This document shows, piece after piece, positions 1-9,311 of a stretch of 64,000 bases of DNA (positions within the stretch are counted from its first letter, which is position 1; each line of letters starts with the position of its first letter). This DNA comes from Rhodoplanes sp. Its GTDB lineage: Bacteria; Pseudomonadota; Alphaproteobacteria; Rhizobiales; Xanthobacteraceae. The translations under genes and the position numbers were made by a program. The stretch covers positions 248,001-312,000 of the forward strand of contig NZ_JACAAX010000001.1 of assembly GCF_013377085.1 (NCBI RefSeq). The letters run 5' to 3'. The notes under the pieces were generated by a model that worked only from the letters and a program-made list of their open reading frames with translations, made no database searches and was not told the DNA's origin.

Positions 1-140
1 TCGGGAGCTCGAGCCAGGTATTGATCACGGAAAGCTCCTCGACCGGATGCGAGACGCTGGACCCGAATAGGCCACGGCGCCATACCGTCGGGTTGACGCC
101 GGACGAGAGTCGGGGGACCGATGGTCGCAAGGGGAGCCGC

Positions 141-1061
141 ATGAGCAAGCACATCGCCGTCCTGATGGGGGGCTGGTCGTCGGAGCGCGAGGTGAGCCTG
201 CGCTCGGGCGCGGCCTGCGCCGCCGCCCTGGAGACGCGCGGCTATCGGGTCTCCCGCATCGATGTTGGGCGCGACATCGCCGCCGTGCTGGCGCAGGTGA
301 AGCCCGACGCCGCCCTCAACGTCCTGCACGGAAGGCCGGGCGAGGACGGCACCATCCAGGGCATCCTGGAGGTGATGCAGGTGCCCTACACGCATTCGGG
401 CGTGCTCGCCTCGGCGCTGGCCATGCAGAAGGACACGGCCAAGGTGGTGCTGGCCGCCGGCGGTGTCCCGGTGCCGGAGGGCGTGACGGTGTCGCGCGCC
501 GAGGCGGCCAAGGGCCACGTCCTGCCCAGGCCCTATGTGATCAAGCCGATCTGCGAAGGGTCGAGCGTCGGGGTCTTCATCGTCACCGAGCAGCATGAGC
601 ACCCGCCCCAGGAGCTCACCCGGACGGACTGGTCCTATGGTGAACAAGTGTTGTGCGAACGCTACATCGTTGGAAAAGAGTTAACGTGTGCCGTGATGGG
701 CGATCGCGCCCTCGATGTCATTGAAATCGTTCCGAATGTCGCCTTTTACGACTACGAGGCGAAGTACGCCCCGGGGGGCTCCACACACGTCCTTCCGGCA
801 GGAATTAAACCGAATGTTTACCAACAGGTCCGAACACTGGCTCTCCGAGCGCATCAGGCGCTCGGCTGCCGGGGCGTGAGCCGAGCCGACTTCCGGTTCG
901 ACGATCGTCTGGAGGGGACATCCGGGCTGTTCTGCCTGGAGGTCAACACCCAGCCCGGCATGACCGAGACGTCACTGGTGCCGGAAATGGCCGCTCACGC
1001 GGGCATCTCGTTCGAAGAGTTGGTTGCATGGATGGTGGAGGACGCGTCTTTGAACCGCTGA
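141..1061 (+). CDS. ddl: D-alanine--D-alanine ligase
   Basis: Cytoplasmic ATP-grasp ligase joining two D-alanines for peptidoglycan precursors. The N-terminus (MSKHIAVLMGGWSSEREVSL) carries the family's GG-SSERE-S motif, and HGRPGEDGTIQG lies near residue 56. The ATP-grasp core includes a glycine/serine loop (CEGSSVGV) and the metal-binding end LEVNTQPGMTETS. Length (306 aa) is normal for DdlB. I chose ATG 141, after GGGGAGCC, over an upstream in-frame ATG at 21 because the conserved domain begins immediately there. It overlaps the start of ftsQ and heads the ddl-ftsQAZ string. Bases about 640-840 use noticeably more A/T at third positions than the flanks. Confidence 0.95.
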   Translation: MSKHIAVLMGGWSSEREVSLRSGAACAAALETRGYRVSRIDVGRDIAAVLAQVKPDAALNVLHGRPGEDGTIQGILEVMQVPYTHSGVLASALAMQKDTAKVVLAAGGVPVPEGVTVSRAEAAKGHVLPRPYVIKPICEGSSVGVFIVTEQHEHPPQELTRTDWSYGEQVLCERYIVGKELTCAVMGDRALDVIEIVPNVAFYDYEAKYAPGGSTHVLPAGIKPNVYQQVRTLALRAHQALGCRGVSRADFRFDDRLEGTSGLFCLEVNTQPGMTETSLVPEMAAHAGISFEELVAWMVEDASLNR

Positions 1062-2041
1062 CCGGGCCATCGGAGCCCGGCGGTTCACCGCGTCCGCGCG
1101 CGGGGGCTGGCCCTCGTGTCGCGCGAAAACGCCGTCGTCCGGCGATGGGCCGGCGACCCGGCCGCTTCGCCACATTCGGTCCGCTCGCCACCGCCCGGCG
1201 CTATGTCGAGCGCATCGTCTGGGCGGCCGAACGCGTCCAGTGGCCGCGCCATGGCGGCATCACGGCCACGGCCCTGATCCTCCTCTCCAGCATCGGCTTC
1301 GGCATCGTCCGCGGCGACCACACGCCGGTCGTGCTCGACGCGCTCGCCGACGTCCGCGACATGGCGGCGAACGCCGTCGGCTTCCGCATCGCCGGGGTGG
1401 CGATGACGGGCCACAAGCATCTGTCGCGCGACGAGGTGCTGGCGATCGCCGGCGTCAGCGGCCGCAGCTCGCTCCTGTTCCTCGACGCCGCCGCGGCGCG
1501 TGCCCGCCTCAAGGCCAACCCCTGGGTCGGCGATGCCACCGTGCAGAAGCTCTATCCGGACCGGCTCGCCATCGACATCACCGAGCGGGTTGCCTTCGCG
1601 TTGTGGCAGAAGGACGGCCAGGTCAATGTCATCGCGGCCGACGGCACCGTGCTCGAGGCCTTCGTGTCGAAGAGCGTGCTGACGCTGCCCTTCGTCGTCG
1701 GCTCGGGCGCCGAGAAGCGCGCCCGCGAGTTCCTGGCGCAGTTCGACCGCCATCCGGAGCTGCGCGACCAGGTCCGCGCCTCGGTGCTGGTCGCCGAGCG
1801 GCGCTGGACCCTCAAGCTCAAGAACGGCATCGATGTCCGCCTGCCGGAGACCGACGTGCCGCGCGCGCTAGACCAGCTCGCGACGCTGGAGCGCGACAAG
1901 AAGCTGCTGTCACGCGACATCGTGGCGATCGACCTGCGGCTGCCCGACCGGGTGACGGTGCGGCTCTCCGACGGCGCCGCCCAGGCCCGCGAGGACGTCC
2001 TCAAGGCCAAGCGCCCGAAGTCGAAGGGAGGCGCCGCATGA
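1028..2041 (+). CDS. ftsQ: Cell division protein FtsQ
   Basis: Inner-membrane divisome protein linking early and late division proteins. A basic cytoplasmic tail (about 1-75) precedes one membrane segment (GITATALILLSSIGFGIV), then a POTRA domain (FRIAGVAMTGHKHLSRDEVL) and the FtsQ domain with the typical YPDRLAIDITER and FALWQKDGQ stretches. The start MDGGGR matches the N-terminus I recall for Bradyrhizobium FtsQ (MDGAGR), which supports ATG 1028 although it lies inside the ddl 3' end. The stop overlaps the ftsA start codon (ATGA at 2038-2041), suggesting translational coupling. Confidence 0.93.
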   Translation: MDGGGRVFEPLTGPSEPGGSPRPRAGAGPRVARKRRRPAMGRRPGRFATFGPLATARRYVERIVWAAERVQWPRHGGITATALILLSSIGFGIVRGDHTPVVLDALADVRDMAANAVGFRIAGVAMTGHKHLSRDEVLAIAGVSGRSSLLFLDAAAARARLKANPWVGDATVQKLYPDRLAIDITERVAFALWQKDGQVNVIAADGTVLEAFVSKSVLTLPFVVGSGAEKRAREFLAQFDRHPELRDQVRASVLVAERRWTLKLKNGIDVRLPETDVPRALDQLATLERDKKLLSRDIVAIDLRLPDRVTVRLSDGAAQAREDVLKAKRPKSKGGAA

Positions 2042-3357
2042 CCGCGCTGCAATTCGGCCTCGCCCCCAAGATGAAGCCGCTGGCGCCGCGCCGCAGCGCC
2101 GTGGTCGCCGCGCTCGATGTCGGCACCAGCAAGATCGCCTGCCTGATCGCGCGGCTGACGCCGCAGCCGGCCCAGGAGGTGTTGCGGCGGCGGTCCCATG
2201 CGATCGATGTGATCGGCTTCAGCCACACCGAGTCGCGCGGCCTCAAGGCCGGCAGCGTCGTCGATCTCGCCGAGGCCGAGGTGGCGATCCGCCACGCCGT
2301 CGATCTCGCCGAGCGGGCCGGGCGCTGCCAGATCGAGGCCGTGATCGTGTCCCTGTCGTGCGGCCGGCCGTCGAGCGAGCTGTTCGCGGCCTCGGTCGAC
2401 GTGACCGGCACGGTGCGCGAGGGCGACATCGCCCGCGTGCTCGCCGCCGGCAGCCGCACCTCGGTGCGGCCGGGCCGGGTGGTGCTGCATTCGATCCCGA
2501 TCGGCTACGCCATCGACCACGAGCGCGGCATTCGCGATCCGCGCGGCATGCTGGGCGAGCGCTTCGGCGTCGACATGCATGTGCTGACCGCCGAGGCGGC
2601 GGCGGCGCGCAATCTGATGCTGGCGATCGAGCGGTGTCACCTCTCGGTCGAGGCCATGGTGGCGAGTCCTTATGTCGCAGCCCTCGCCGCGCTCGCCGAC
2701 GACGAGGCCGAGCTCGGCGCCGCCGTGGTCGACATGGGGGCGGGCACGACGACGCTCGCGGTCTTCACCGGCGGGCGCTTCGTCCATGCCGACGGCTTCG
2801 CGCTCGGCGGCCAGCACGTGACGATGGATCTCGCCCGCGGGCTCTCGGCCACCGTGCCGGACGCCGAGCGAATCAAGACGCTCTATGGCAATGTGCTCGG
2901 TGGCGCGATGGACGACCGCGACATGATCGCCGTCCCGGCGGTTCCGGGCGACGACCGCGAGCCGCCCCAGTTCGTGTCCCGGGCGACCCTGACGCGGATC
3001 ATCAAGCCGCGCGTCGAGGAGATCCTGGAGATGGTTCGCGACCGGCTGGCGGCGTCGCCGTTTGCCGCCGAGCCGCGTGGTCGCGTGATCGTCACCGGCG
3101 GGGCGAGCGAGCTGATCGGCTTCACCGAACTCGCCGCGCGCATCCTCGGGCGTCCTGTCCGGGCAGGCCGGCCGCTCGGAGTCGCGGGCCTGCCGGACGG
3201 CGCCAAGGGGGCGGCCTTTGCGGTCGCCGCCGGCCTCCTGGCCTATCCCCAGGTGGCGCATCTGGAGCATTTCGATCCGCGTCGGGCCCATCGAACCCGG
3301 TCGGGTGCCAGCGGATATTTCACACGGGTCGGACGATGGCTACGCGAGAGCTTCTGA
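2038..3357 (+). CDS. ftsA: Cell division protein FtsA
   Basis: Actin-fold ATPase that anchors FtsZ to the membrane and recruits later divisome proteins. The 439-aa product has the phosphate-1 motif (ALDVGTSKIACLIAR, about residues 23-37), the 1C domain (SRGLKAGSVVDL onward), a phosphate-2 motif (VVDMGAGTTTLAVF) and the adenosine motif (VIVTGGASELIGF). The C-terminus GRWLRESF fits the amphipathic membrane-targeting helix. It starts at the ATG overlapping the ftsQ stop and ends 88 bp before ftsZ. Confidence 0.95.
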   Translation: MTALQFGLAPKMKPLAPRRSAVVAALDVGTSKIACLIARLTPQPAQEVLRRRSHAIDVIGFSHTESRGLKAGSVVDLAEAEVAIRHAVDLAERAGRCQIEAVIVSLSCGRPSSELFAASVDVTGTVREGDIARVLAAGSRTSVRPGRVVLHSIPIGYAIDHERGIRDPRGMLGERFGVDMHVLTAEAAAARNLMLAIERCHLSVEAMVASPYVAALAALADDEAELGAAVVDMGAGTTTLAVFTGGRFVHADGFALGGQHVTMDLARGLSATVPDAERIKTLYGNVLGGAMDDRDMIAVPAVPGDDREPPQFVSRATLTRIIKPRVEEILEMVRDRLAASPFAAEPRGRVIVTGGASELIGFTELAARILGRPVRAGRPLGVAGLPDGAKGAAFAVAAGLLAYPQVAHLEHFDPRRAHRTRSGASGYFTRVGRWLRESF

Positions 3358-3445
3358 TGACCCAGACCGGATTCCCGAAACACGCCGGTGGCGGACCGGC
3401 GAGACCCGGCGGCGTCGTTGACGCCCCCGCATCGAAGAGGCAGCC

Positions 3446-5245
3446 ATGAGCATCAATCTGAAGATCCCCGACATCCGGGAATTGAAGCCGCGGATCACCG
3501 TGTTCGGGGTCGGCGGTGCCGGCGGCAATGCCGTGAACAACATGATCCGGGCGGGGCTCCAGGGCGTCGACTTCGTCGTCGCCAACACCGATGCTCAGGC
3601 GCTGACCATGTCGGAGGCCGAGCGCATCATCCAGATGGGCGTGCAGGCGACCGAAGGCCTCGGCGCCGGCTCGCAGCCGGATGTCGGGCGCTCCGCCGCC
3701 GAGGAGGTGATCGACGAGATTCGCGATCATCTCACCGGGGCACACATGGTGTTCGTCACCGCCGGCATGGGCGGCGGCACCGGCACGGGCGCCTCTCCGG
3801 TGGTGGCCCGCGCGGCCCGCGAGCTCGGCATCCTGACGGTCGGCGTCGTCACCAAGCCGTTCCACTTCGAAGGCCAGCGCCGGATGCGGCTCGCCGAGAA
3901 CGGCATCTCCGAGCTGCAGAAGGTGGTCGACACCCTCATCATCATCCCGAACCAGAACCTGTTCCGGATCGCCAACGAGAAGACGACCTTCGCGGACGCC
4001 TTCGCGATGGCCGACCAGGTGCTCTATTCGGGCGTCGGCTGCATCACCGACCTGATGGTCAAGGAAGGCCTGATCAACCTGGACTTCGCCGACGTCCGCG
4101 CCGTCATGCGCGAGATGGGCAAGGCGATGATGGGCACCGGCGAGGCGACCGGCGAGAAGCGGGCGCTGCGTGCCGCCGAGGCGGCGATCGCCAACCCGCT
4201 GATCGACGACGTCTCGATGAAGGGCGCCCGCGGGCTCCTGATCTCGATCACGGGCGGCAAGGACCTCACCCTCTACGAGGTCGACGAGGCCGCGACCCGG
4301 ATCCGCGAGGAGGTCGACGCCGACGCCAACATCATCGTCGGCGCCACCTTCGACGAGGGGCTCGAGGGCATCATCCGCGTGTCGGTGGTGGCCACCGGGG
4401 TCGACCCGGCGATGATCGGCGCCCAGCCGCTGACGCCGCTGCCGGCCGTCGAGGCCTTCACGTCGCGCGCGCCCGATACCCAGGCGGCCGCCGCTCACGA
4501 ATCGCGCATCGCCGAACTCGCCAGCCGGCTGCGCGCCGAGAACAAGCGCATCGCCGACCGCATCGACCAGGCGGCGCCGACCCCGGCCGAGCGGGCCGCC
4601 GTCCAGCCGCTGATCCCGGCCGAGCCGGTTGAGCCGCAGCCGAGCATCGACGCAGTCGCCACCGCGGCGGTGGCCGATGCGCTGATCCCGCGCGAGATCG
4701 AGGACGTCACCATCCGGCCGATCCAGCCGGTGAAGCCGACCTTCTTCCCGGACGCGCTGGCGCCCGACCTGCAGGACGAGGCGCAGGCCGCGCCCCCGTC
4801 CGTGTTCATCCCGCCGCAGCCCGAGCGGCCGGCCGGCCGTCCGCCCCGCATGCCGCGGATCGACGAGCTGCCGCTGCCGGCCCAGAACGAGCTGCGCGCC
4901 CAGCGCGGCGAGCCGGCCGGAGAGGAGCATCCGGAGAAGCGCCGCATGACCCTGCTGCAGCGTCTCGCCGCCGTCGGTCTCGGCCGCCGCGAGGACGAGG
5001 CCAAGCCGGAGCTCAAGCAGCCGATGCGGCCGGCGGCGCCGGCCGAGCGCCCCGCCGCCCCGCGCATGCCGCCGCTCCGCCAGGAGCTGCGCGGTGCCGA
5101 TCCGGTGTCCGACTATGCGCGCCGGCCTGGTCCGCAGGCGCCGCAGGGTCTCGACATGCACGGCCGCCCGGCGCCCCAGCCCGGCCAGCCGGACGAGGAC
5201 CAGCTCGACATTCCGGCGTTCCTGCGCCGGCAGGCGAACCAGTAG
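3446..5245 (+). CDS. ftsZ: Cell division protein FtsZ
   Basis: Tubulin-like GTPase that polymerises into the division ring. The GTPase domain (about 1-320) shows [12 protein letters not shown] near residue 21, the tubulin signature [11 protein letters not shown] near residue 108 and the T7-loop region NLDFADV. A long, proline- and alanine-rich linker typical of alphaproteobacteria follows. The product ends with the conserved tail [15 protein letters not shown], which in this family binds FtsA. At 599 aa it is long compared with E. coli FtsZ (about 383 aa) but normal for rhizobial FtsZ1. AGGCAGCC precedes ATG 3446. A hairpin terminator follows at 5335. Confidence 0.96.
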   Translation: MSINLKIPDIRELKPRITVFGVGGAGGNAVNNMIRAGLQGVDFVVANTDAQALTMSEAERIIQMGVQATEGLGAGSQPDVGRSAAEEVIDEIRDHLTGAHMVFVTAGMGGGTGTGASPVVARAARELGILTVGVVTKPFHFEGQRRMRLAENGISELQKVVDTLIIIPNQNLFRIANEKTTFADAFAMADQVLYSGVGCITDLMVKEGLINLDFADVRAVMREMGKAMMGTGEATGEKRALRAAEAAIANPLIDDVSMKGARGLLISITGGKDLTLYEVDEAATRIREEVDADANIIVGATFDEGLEGIIRVSVVATGVDPAMIGAQPLTPLPAVEAFTSRAPDTQAAAAHESRIAELASRLRAENKRIADRIDQAAPTPAERAAVQPLIPAEPVEPQPSIDAVATAAVADALIPREIEDVTIRPIQPVKPTFFPDALAPDLQDEAQAAPPSVFIPPQPERPAGRPPRMPRIDELPLPAQNELRAQRGEPAGEEHPEKRRMTLLQRLAAVGLGRREDEAKPELKQPMRPAAPAERPAAPRMPPLRQELRGADPVSDYARRPGPQAPQGLDMHGRPAPQPGQPDEDQLDIPAFLRRQANQ

Positions 5246-5334
5246 AGGGGGCGGGCGAGCGCCGCCGCCCGGCGCTCCGCCCCGACACGAGCCGCACGCG
5301 GACTGGCCGACCTGCCTCCGGTCGGTCCGCACTG

Positions 5335-5366
5335 AATGGCCGGGCCTCGCGCCCGGCCATTTTGTT
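5335..5366 (+). terminator. Rho-independent terminator after ftsZ
   Basis: GGCCGGGC / GCCCGGCC arms enclose a short CTCGC loop and are followed by ATTTTGTTT. It lies about 90 bp after the ftsZ stop and reads on the + strand, so it should close the ddl-ftsQAZ transcript before the convergent autotransporter gene. Confidence 0.75.
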
Positions 5367-5486
5367 TGGGTGCGCAGGTTGTTTGATGCAGGGCGGCAGG
5401 GCGCGCGTTCGCCGGCCGGGGCATGGACGCAGGCGGCGCGAGACAAAAGTCTCTCGCCGTCCCGACTGTCACGGGCCTCCGATCCG

Positions 5487-8342
5487 TCACCAGGCGTAGC
5501 GGACCGTCCCCGTGCCGGAATAGGTCTGGCCGCGGCCGGCGAGCTCGCCGTCGAAGCGGCCGGCGAGCGACCAGCCGCCGGCGAGCCGCAGCTCGGCCCC
5601 GGCCGAGACGAGCGCGAGGTCCGGCACCGCGGTCGCTCCGGCGACGACGAAGCTCGCACCCGGCAGCGCCTGGAAGGTCGGCGTCAGGGTCGGATCGCTG
5701 ACCCAGTCGTGCGCCCAGGCGGCGCGCGCCTGCAGGGAGACGAGCGCCGTGTCGGAGACCGCCACCAGCCGCTCGAACCGCGCCCCCAGCTCGCTGCGGG
5801 TCGCGTTCGCATTGCGGCTGGCGTAGGCGAGGCCGAAGCTGCCGCCGTTGAGATCGCTTTCGGCGAAGCCGGGCGCATGGAAGCTCTGTGCCTGCAGGGC
5901 CGCATAGGGCGTGACGCCGCCGAGCGGGGTCGCGACCCGCCAGCCGGTCTCGATCCGGCCGCCATAGCTCTGCGCGTCGAAGCGGCCCTCCAGGCGATTG
6001 CCGGCAAACGCCGTGCGCTCGGTCTTCATCCAGTGTTGCGAGAAGCTCAGCGCCCCGGCCAGATACCACGGGCCCGGCCGCGTCACCGCATACAGGCCGG
6101 CCTGGAACGCATCGCCGCTGCCGCCGCCGATCCCGCCGGCCAAGTCCCAGTTGGTGAAGCCGCCGGCGAGCGCGAAACCCATCACGGTGCCGGGCGCGAC
6201 CTTGTAGTCGAGGCCCGCCGCAAAGCCGCCGGTCTTCGCCGTGAGGTCGTGCGAGCCGGCGACGGCGTCGCCCTGGGTCTTGCTGGTCCCCCCGAAGGCG
6301 CCGCCCCAGGCGCTCCATTGCGGTGCGACCGTAGCCGGCATCGGCGTGGCCGGGGCCTTCATCACCTTGGCATAGGCCAGCGCGATCTCGGGCGGCAGCG
6401 CCTCCTCGCTGGCGAGCGCCAGCGCCCCGCCGGTCCCGGCATTGCCGCCCGCAAACACGCCGCCGCGGCCATAGGCGTAGGGGTCGAGCATCAGGGTCAG
6501 GAACTGGTTGGTCAGCTTGATGCCGGCCTGCTGCGCCCCGGTGGTCGCCTCGCCCGAGAGCTGCGACAGCGCATTGGACAGCGAGGCGCCGCTCAGCCCG
6601 AACAGCGGCAGGAAGCCCGGCGGCAGCGCGCCGCCGCCGTTGAAGTAGCTGTTGATGGCGCCGGCGACGTTTTGGGAGTTGCCTGCGAGACCGGTGCCCA
6701 CCCCGAGGACTGCGGTCAGGTTCAGGAAGACGTCGTTCGCCCCGTAGCCGAGGGTCGCCGACAGGCCGGTGGGCATGGCGGCAGTGGTGAGGCCAGCGAA
6801 GCTGGTGCCGCCGAGGCCGCCGTTGGCATGCAGGATCGTGTAATGCCGGGCCAGGTAGCTGCCCGGGGCGAACACCGCCTGGACGCTGCCACCGGTCAGC
6901 GTCGCGGTACCGGTGACATTGGCGAGGGAGGAGGTCGATGGATTGACCTGCACCAGATAAAGCGCGCCCGACTGGAACGCGAGGTTGCCCTGCACCGTCA
7001 TCGTGCCGAGCGGATTTCCTGGCGCGAACGTGCCGCCTCCGGCCACGATCACGCTGCCCACGGTGCCGGTGCCGGCGAGCGTGCCGCCGCCGTTAACGGC
7101 CATGATCGCATTGGCCATCGTGGCGTTCACGGCCAGCGTGCCGGCATTCACCGCCCAGGGCATGGCCGCGCTGTTGCTGCCGGTCACGGTCCAGACGCTG
7201 CTGCCAGCCTTCTTGAAGATGCCGAAGCCGAGATATTGCGTCCCGATCTGGGAGACGTCGAAGCTGGCGCTGGCGTTGCCGCCGAGCCGCAGCGTGTCGG
7301 CGCTACTGAAGGCAACGACGTTCCCGGTGATGATGGAGCCGGCCTGCAGTTCGAGGATGTTGGTCCCGCCCGCGAACGTGATGGCGTTGGCACGCGTCAA
7401 ACCATCGCCGGAGAGCCCACCACGGATCGTGCCTGCATTGATGATCGTGACCCCAGTGCTTCCGGCAGCGACATAGATGCCATCCCCACCAGCGCCAGCA
7501 TTGGCGCCGGTGCCACCGTTGCCACCAGCAATGACCGAGTTTACGGTAAAGAAGGCCGCCCCAACCCCGTTGTAATACAGGCCTCTTCCACCCGTTCCAC
7601 CGTCCCCCCAGAGAAAGGTACCAAGTCCGCCATTTCCGCCGTTCCCGCCGGTCACGTTAAAATTCAGCGTCCCGCCACCCCCGCCGACGACCGCACCGTA
7701 TCCACCGGCACCGCCACCACCGCCGTCGCCCTGACTCCCGACACCGGTTCCACCGTGGCCGCCATTTCCACCTGTCGAGGCTCCAACCGGTAAGGCGGCG
7801 CCAACGTAGCCGTGCGCACCACCACCTCCTCCTCCGCCGCCTGCATTCCCTGGCAAGGTGCCATTGGTGCCATTGCCACCAGCGGCTCCGGGTGTGGCAC
7901 CTCCCGCGCCACCAGAACCCGAAGAACCACCGCCACTGGCGATACCAGCCCCTCCTGCGCCACCACTCAGGCCAGCGCCGCCGCCGCCGCCGCCGCCGCC
8001 GTCGACTGGGGGGCTATAGACCGGCGCGGGGCCACCGTTGCCTCCCGTTCCCGAAGCACTGTCGGCGCCCCCCGCACCGCCATAAAGAGGATAGCCACCA
8101 CTCCCGCCCCCGCCATCGGCGAAAGCTGGCGTCGCCGTCACGGCAAGAAGAACTGCCGTCGCCGGCAGCGCCGCCGCCAGTCCGATGGACAGGCCCACCA
8201 GGGCGGTGGTGGCGAGTAGCGCCCATCGGAGGCTGTGCCGGGGAGCTGTGGCGAGCGTGTCACGACCCAGTCCGGCCGGACCCGGCCTGCGCGCGTCAGC
8301 GTCGCCCGGCACCGTCGATCGCGTCCCGCCCTGCCGTCCCAT
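5487..8342 (-). CDS. Glycine-rich autotransporter (type V secretion)
   Basis: A 951-aa outer-membrane autotransporter. From ATG 8342 the product has an extended N-region, a hydrophobic stretch (about 36-70) and a likely signal-peptidase site at ATPAFA-DGG. A low-complexity Gly/Ala/Ser block (about bases 7640-8110) follows, then beta-helix passenger sequence with autotransporter-associated strand repeats (INAGTIRGG, VNAGTLAVNATM, GGGTFAPGN). The C-terminal 270 or so residues form the beta-barrel (WSAWGGAFGGTSKTQGD onward), ending ...TGTVRYAW with a terminal aromatic residue. An in-frame ATG at 8528 exists, but the signal-like sequence favours 8342. The gene is inserted against the direction of ftsZ and lpxC, neighbours often close together in related genomes. 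The passenger's function is unknown. Confidence 0.85.
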   Translation of the reverse strand: MGRQGGTRSTVPGDADARRPGPAGLGRDTLATAPRHSLRWALLATTALVGLSIGLAAALPATAVLLAVTATPAFADGGGGSGGYPLYGGAGGADSASGTGGNGGPAPVYSPPVDGGGGGGGGAGLSGGAGGAGIASGGGSSGSGGAGGATPGAAGGNGTNGTLPGNAGGGGGGGGAHGYVGAALPVGASTGGNGGHGGTGVGSQGDGGGGGAGGYGAVVGGGGGTLNFNVTGGNGGNGGLGTFLWGDGGTGGRGLYYNGVGAAFFTVNSVIAGGNGGTGANAGAGGDGIYVAAGSTGVTIINAGTIRGGLSGDGLTRANAITFAGGTNILELQAGSIITGNVVAFSSADTLRLGGNASASFDVSQIGTQYLGFGIFKKAGSSVWTVTGSNSAAMPWAVNAGTLAVNATMANAIMAVNGGGTLAGTGTVGSVIVAGGGTFAPGNPLGTMTVQGNLAFQSGALYLVQVNPSTSSLANVTGTATLTGGSVQAVFAPGSYLARHYTILHANGGLGGTSFAGLTTAAMPTGLSATLGYGANDVFLNLTAVLGVGTGLAGNSQNVAGAINSYFNGGGALPPGFLPLFGLSGASLSNALSQLSGEATTGAQQAGIKLTNQFLTLMLDPYAYGRGGVFAGGNAGTGGALALASEEALPPEIALAYAKVMKAPATPMPATVAPQWSAWGGAFGGTSKTQGDAVAGSHDLTAKTGGFAAGLDYKVAPGTVMGFALAGGFTNWDLAGGIGGGSGDAFQAGLYAVTRPGPWYLAGALSFSQHWMKTERTAFAGNRLEGRFDAQSYGGRIETGWRVATPLGGVTPYAALQAQSFHAPGFAESDLNGGSFGLAYASRNANATRSELGARFERLVAVSDTALVSLQARAAWAHDWVSDPTLTPTFQALPGASFVVAGATAVPDLALVSAGAELRLAGGWSLAGRFDGELAGRGQTYSGTGTVRYAW

Positions 8343-9311
8343 CACAGCCCCCTCTTTCGCGAAGCCCCGACCCGAACCGCGAACGCTGCTGATCCGCCGG
8401 TCGGACAGACGCGGCACATTCGGCCCTGCCGGTCGCACCGACGGTGTTGCCGCCGACGAGCTGCGCATCCGCCGAAGTGACGCGTGCGCCGACGAGAGCA
8501 CGCACCACTCCAAAGCGGCCGGCGCCATCAGCCGACCGCGCGGTCCTGACGACGTCGGTTCCGATCAGAACGGCTCGCAATGGGTGCGCTCCGGGTCTGA
8601 TTCGCTCATGCCTTGTTGAAACGGTACGGAGTCGCCGAAATCGTTCCTATAAGTAATCGGCCGGGTTTTATCGTGCGTTTTACTTCCGCCGGGAGCTGTG
8701 TCTGATCAGACACATAGTATTAATTACATTGTATATGCGAACTAGAGTTTTCCGGCTGATCAGGTCTTGTATCTGCGGGTCCGCCGACCGCGGCAGTGGC
8801 GAGCAGCGTCAGGAGCCGAAAGAATCGCCATGGGTGTGTCGTGTTCCCGTGATCGCCACCATCGATCGCAGCCGCGTGTCGGGCGGGCACCGAAAGGGCG
8901 CACGCCGGGATTGTTGCGAATCACTGATTCGCTGCAGTTCGAACGAATTGGCGCACGGTGGTGATGTAGAGGGCTGCGCGACGCTCCGGCAACGCCATGT
9001 GGCCAGTCGGGCACGGGCAAGCAGATCCGCACTCCGGCAAGGCGCTTTCCCCCGATTTCATGGCCGAAACCGGGTCGAAAGCCGCCGCTTTTCAGGTAAC
9101 AATCAGTAAGAAAGCGTGAATTGGCCCAGCCGGACCATACGGTTAATGTTCGAGCCGGCACGGGGACGAAGTTGGGCCTCAACGGGGCAACCTGAGCGCG
9201 CGTGACAGCGACGGGGTTGGTTGGGGTCGGGAAGACGTCCCGTGGGGGAAACTTGAACCGACAGCCGCGGTCTCGTGCGGCGCGCTAGAGTTTTGGGATG
9301 GGACGTTTGGC
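8343..9311. other. Long intergenic region between autotransporter and lpxC
   Basis: About 970 bp with no convincing gene; open frames here are arginine-rich, high-GC artefacts. It contains an AT-rich stretch (8640-8750) around an 18-bp perfect palindrome, probably the autotransporter promoter. A second moderately AT-rich stretch (9090-9160) could hold the lpxC promoter. Confidence 0.6.
8697..8714. promoter_or_regulatory. 18-bp perfect palindrome, putative operator
   Basis: TGTGTCTGATCAGACACA is its own reverse complement. It sits about 355 bp upstream of the autotransporter start codon, beside a very AT-rich stretch (TAGTATTAATTACATTGTAT) that could carry promoter elements. A further CTGATCAG core occurs near 8755. 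The cognate regulator is unknown. Confidence 0.5.

Noticed and set aside
1-140. 3' end of murB upstream of ddl
   Set aside because: Frames here are short and do not resemble a MurB C-terminus, so I do not annotate it.
1552-5659. Long minus-strand open frames opposite ftsA and ftsZ
   Set aside because: Gly/Arg/Asp/His-rich shadows produced by GC-rich codon structure of the real + strand genes; no domain content.
5094-7793. An 899-codon + strand open frame over the ftsZ end and the autotransporter
   Set aside because: It is the antisense shadow of the autotransporter and starts inside ftsZ; no recognisable protein.
7640-8110. Minisatellite or CRISPR-like array in the autotransporter
   Set aside because: The GGN-rich sequence is irregular, without constant repeat or spacer lengths, and fits protein-coding glycine runs.
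8729-9109. Possible 126-aa gene in the autotransporter-lpxC gap
   Set aside because: Arg/Ser/Cys-rich composition, no ribosome-binding site and no recognisable motif.
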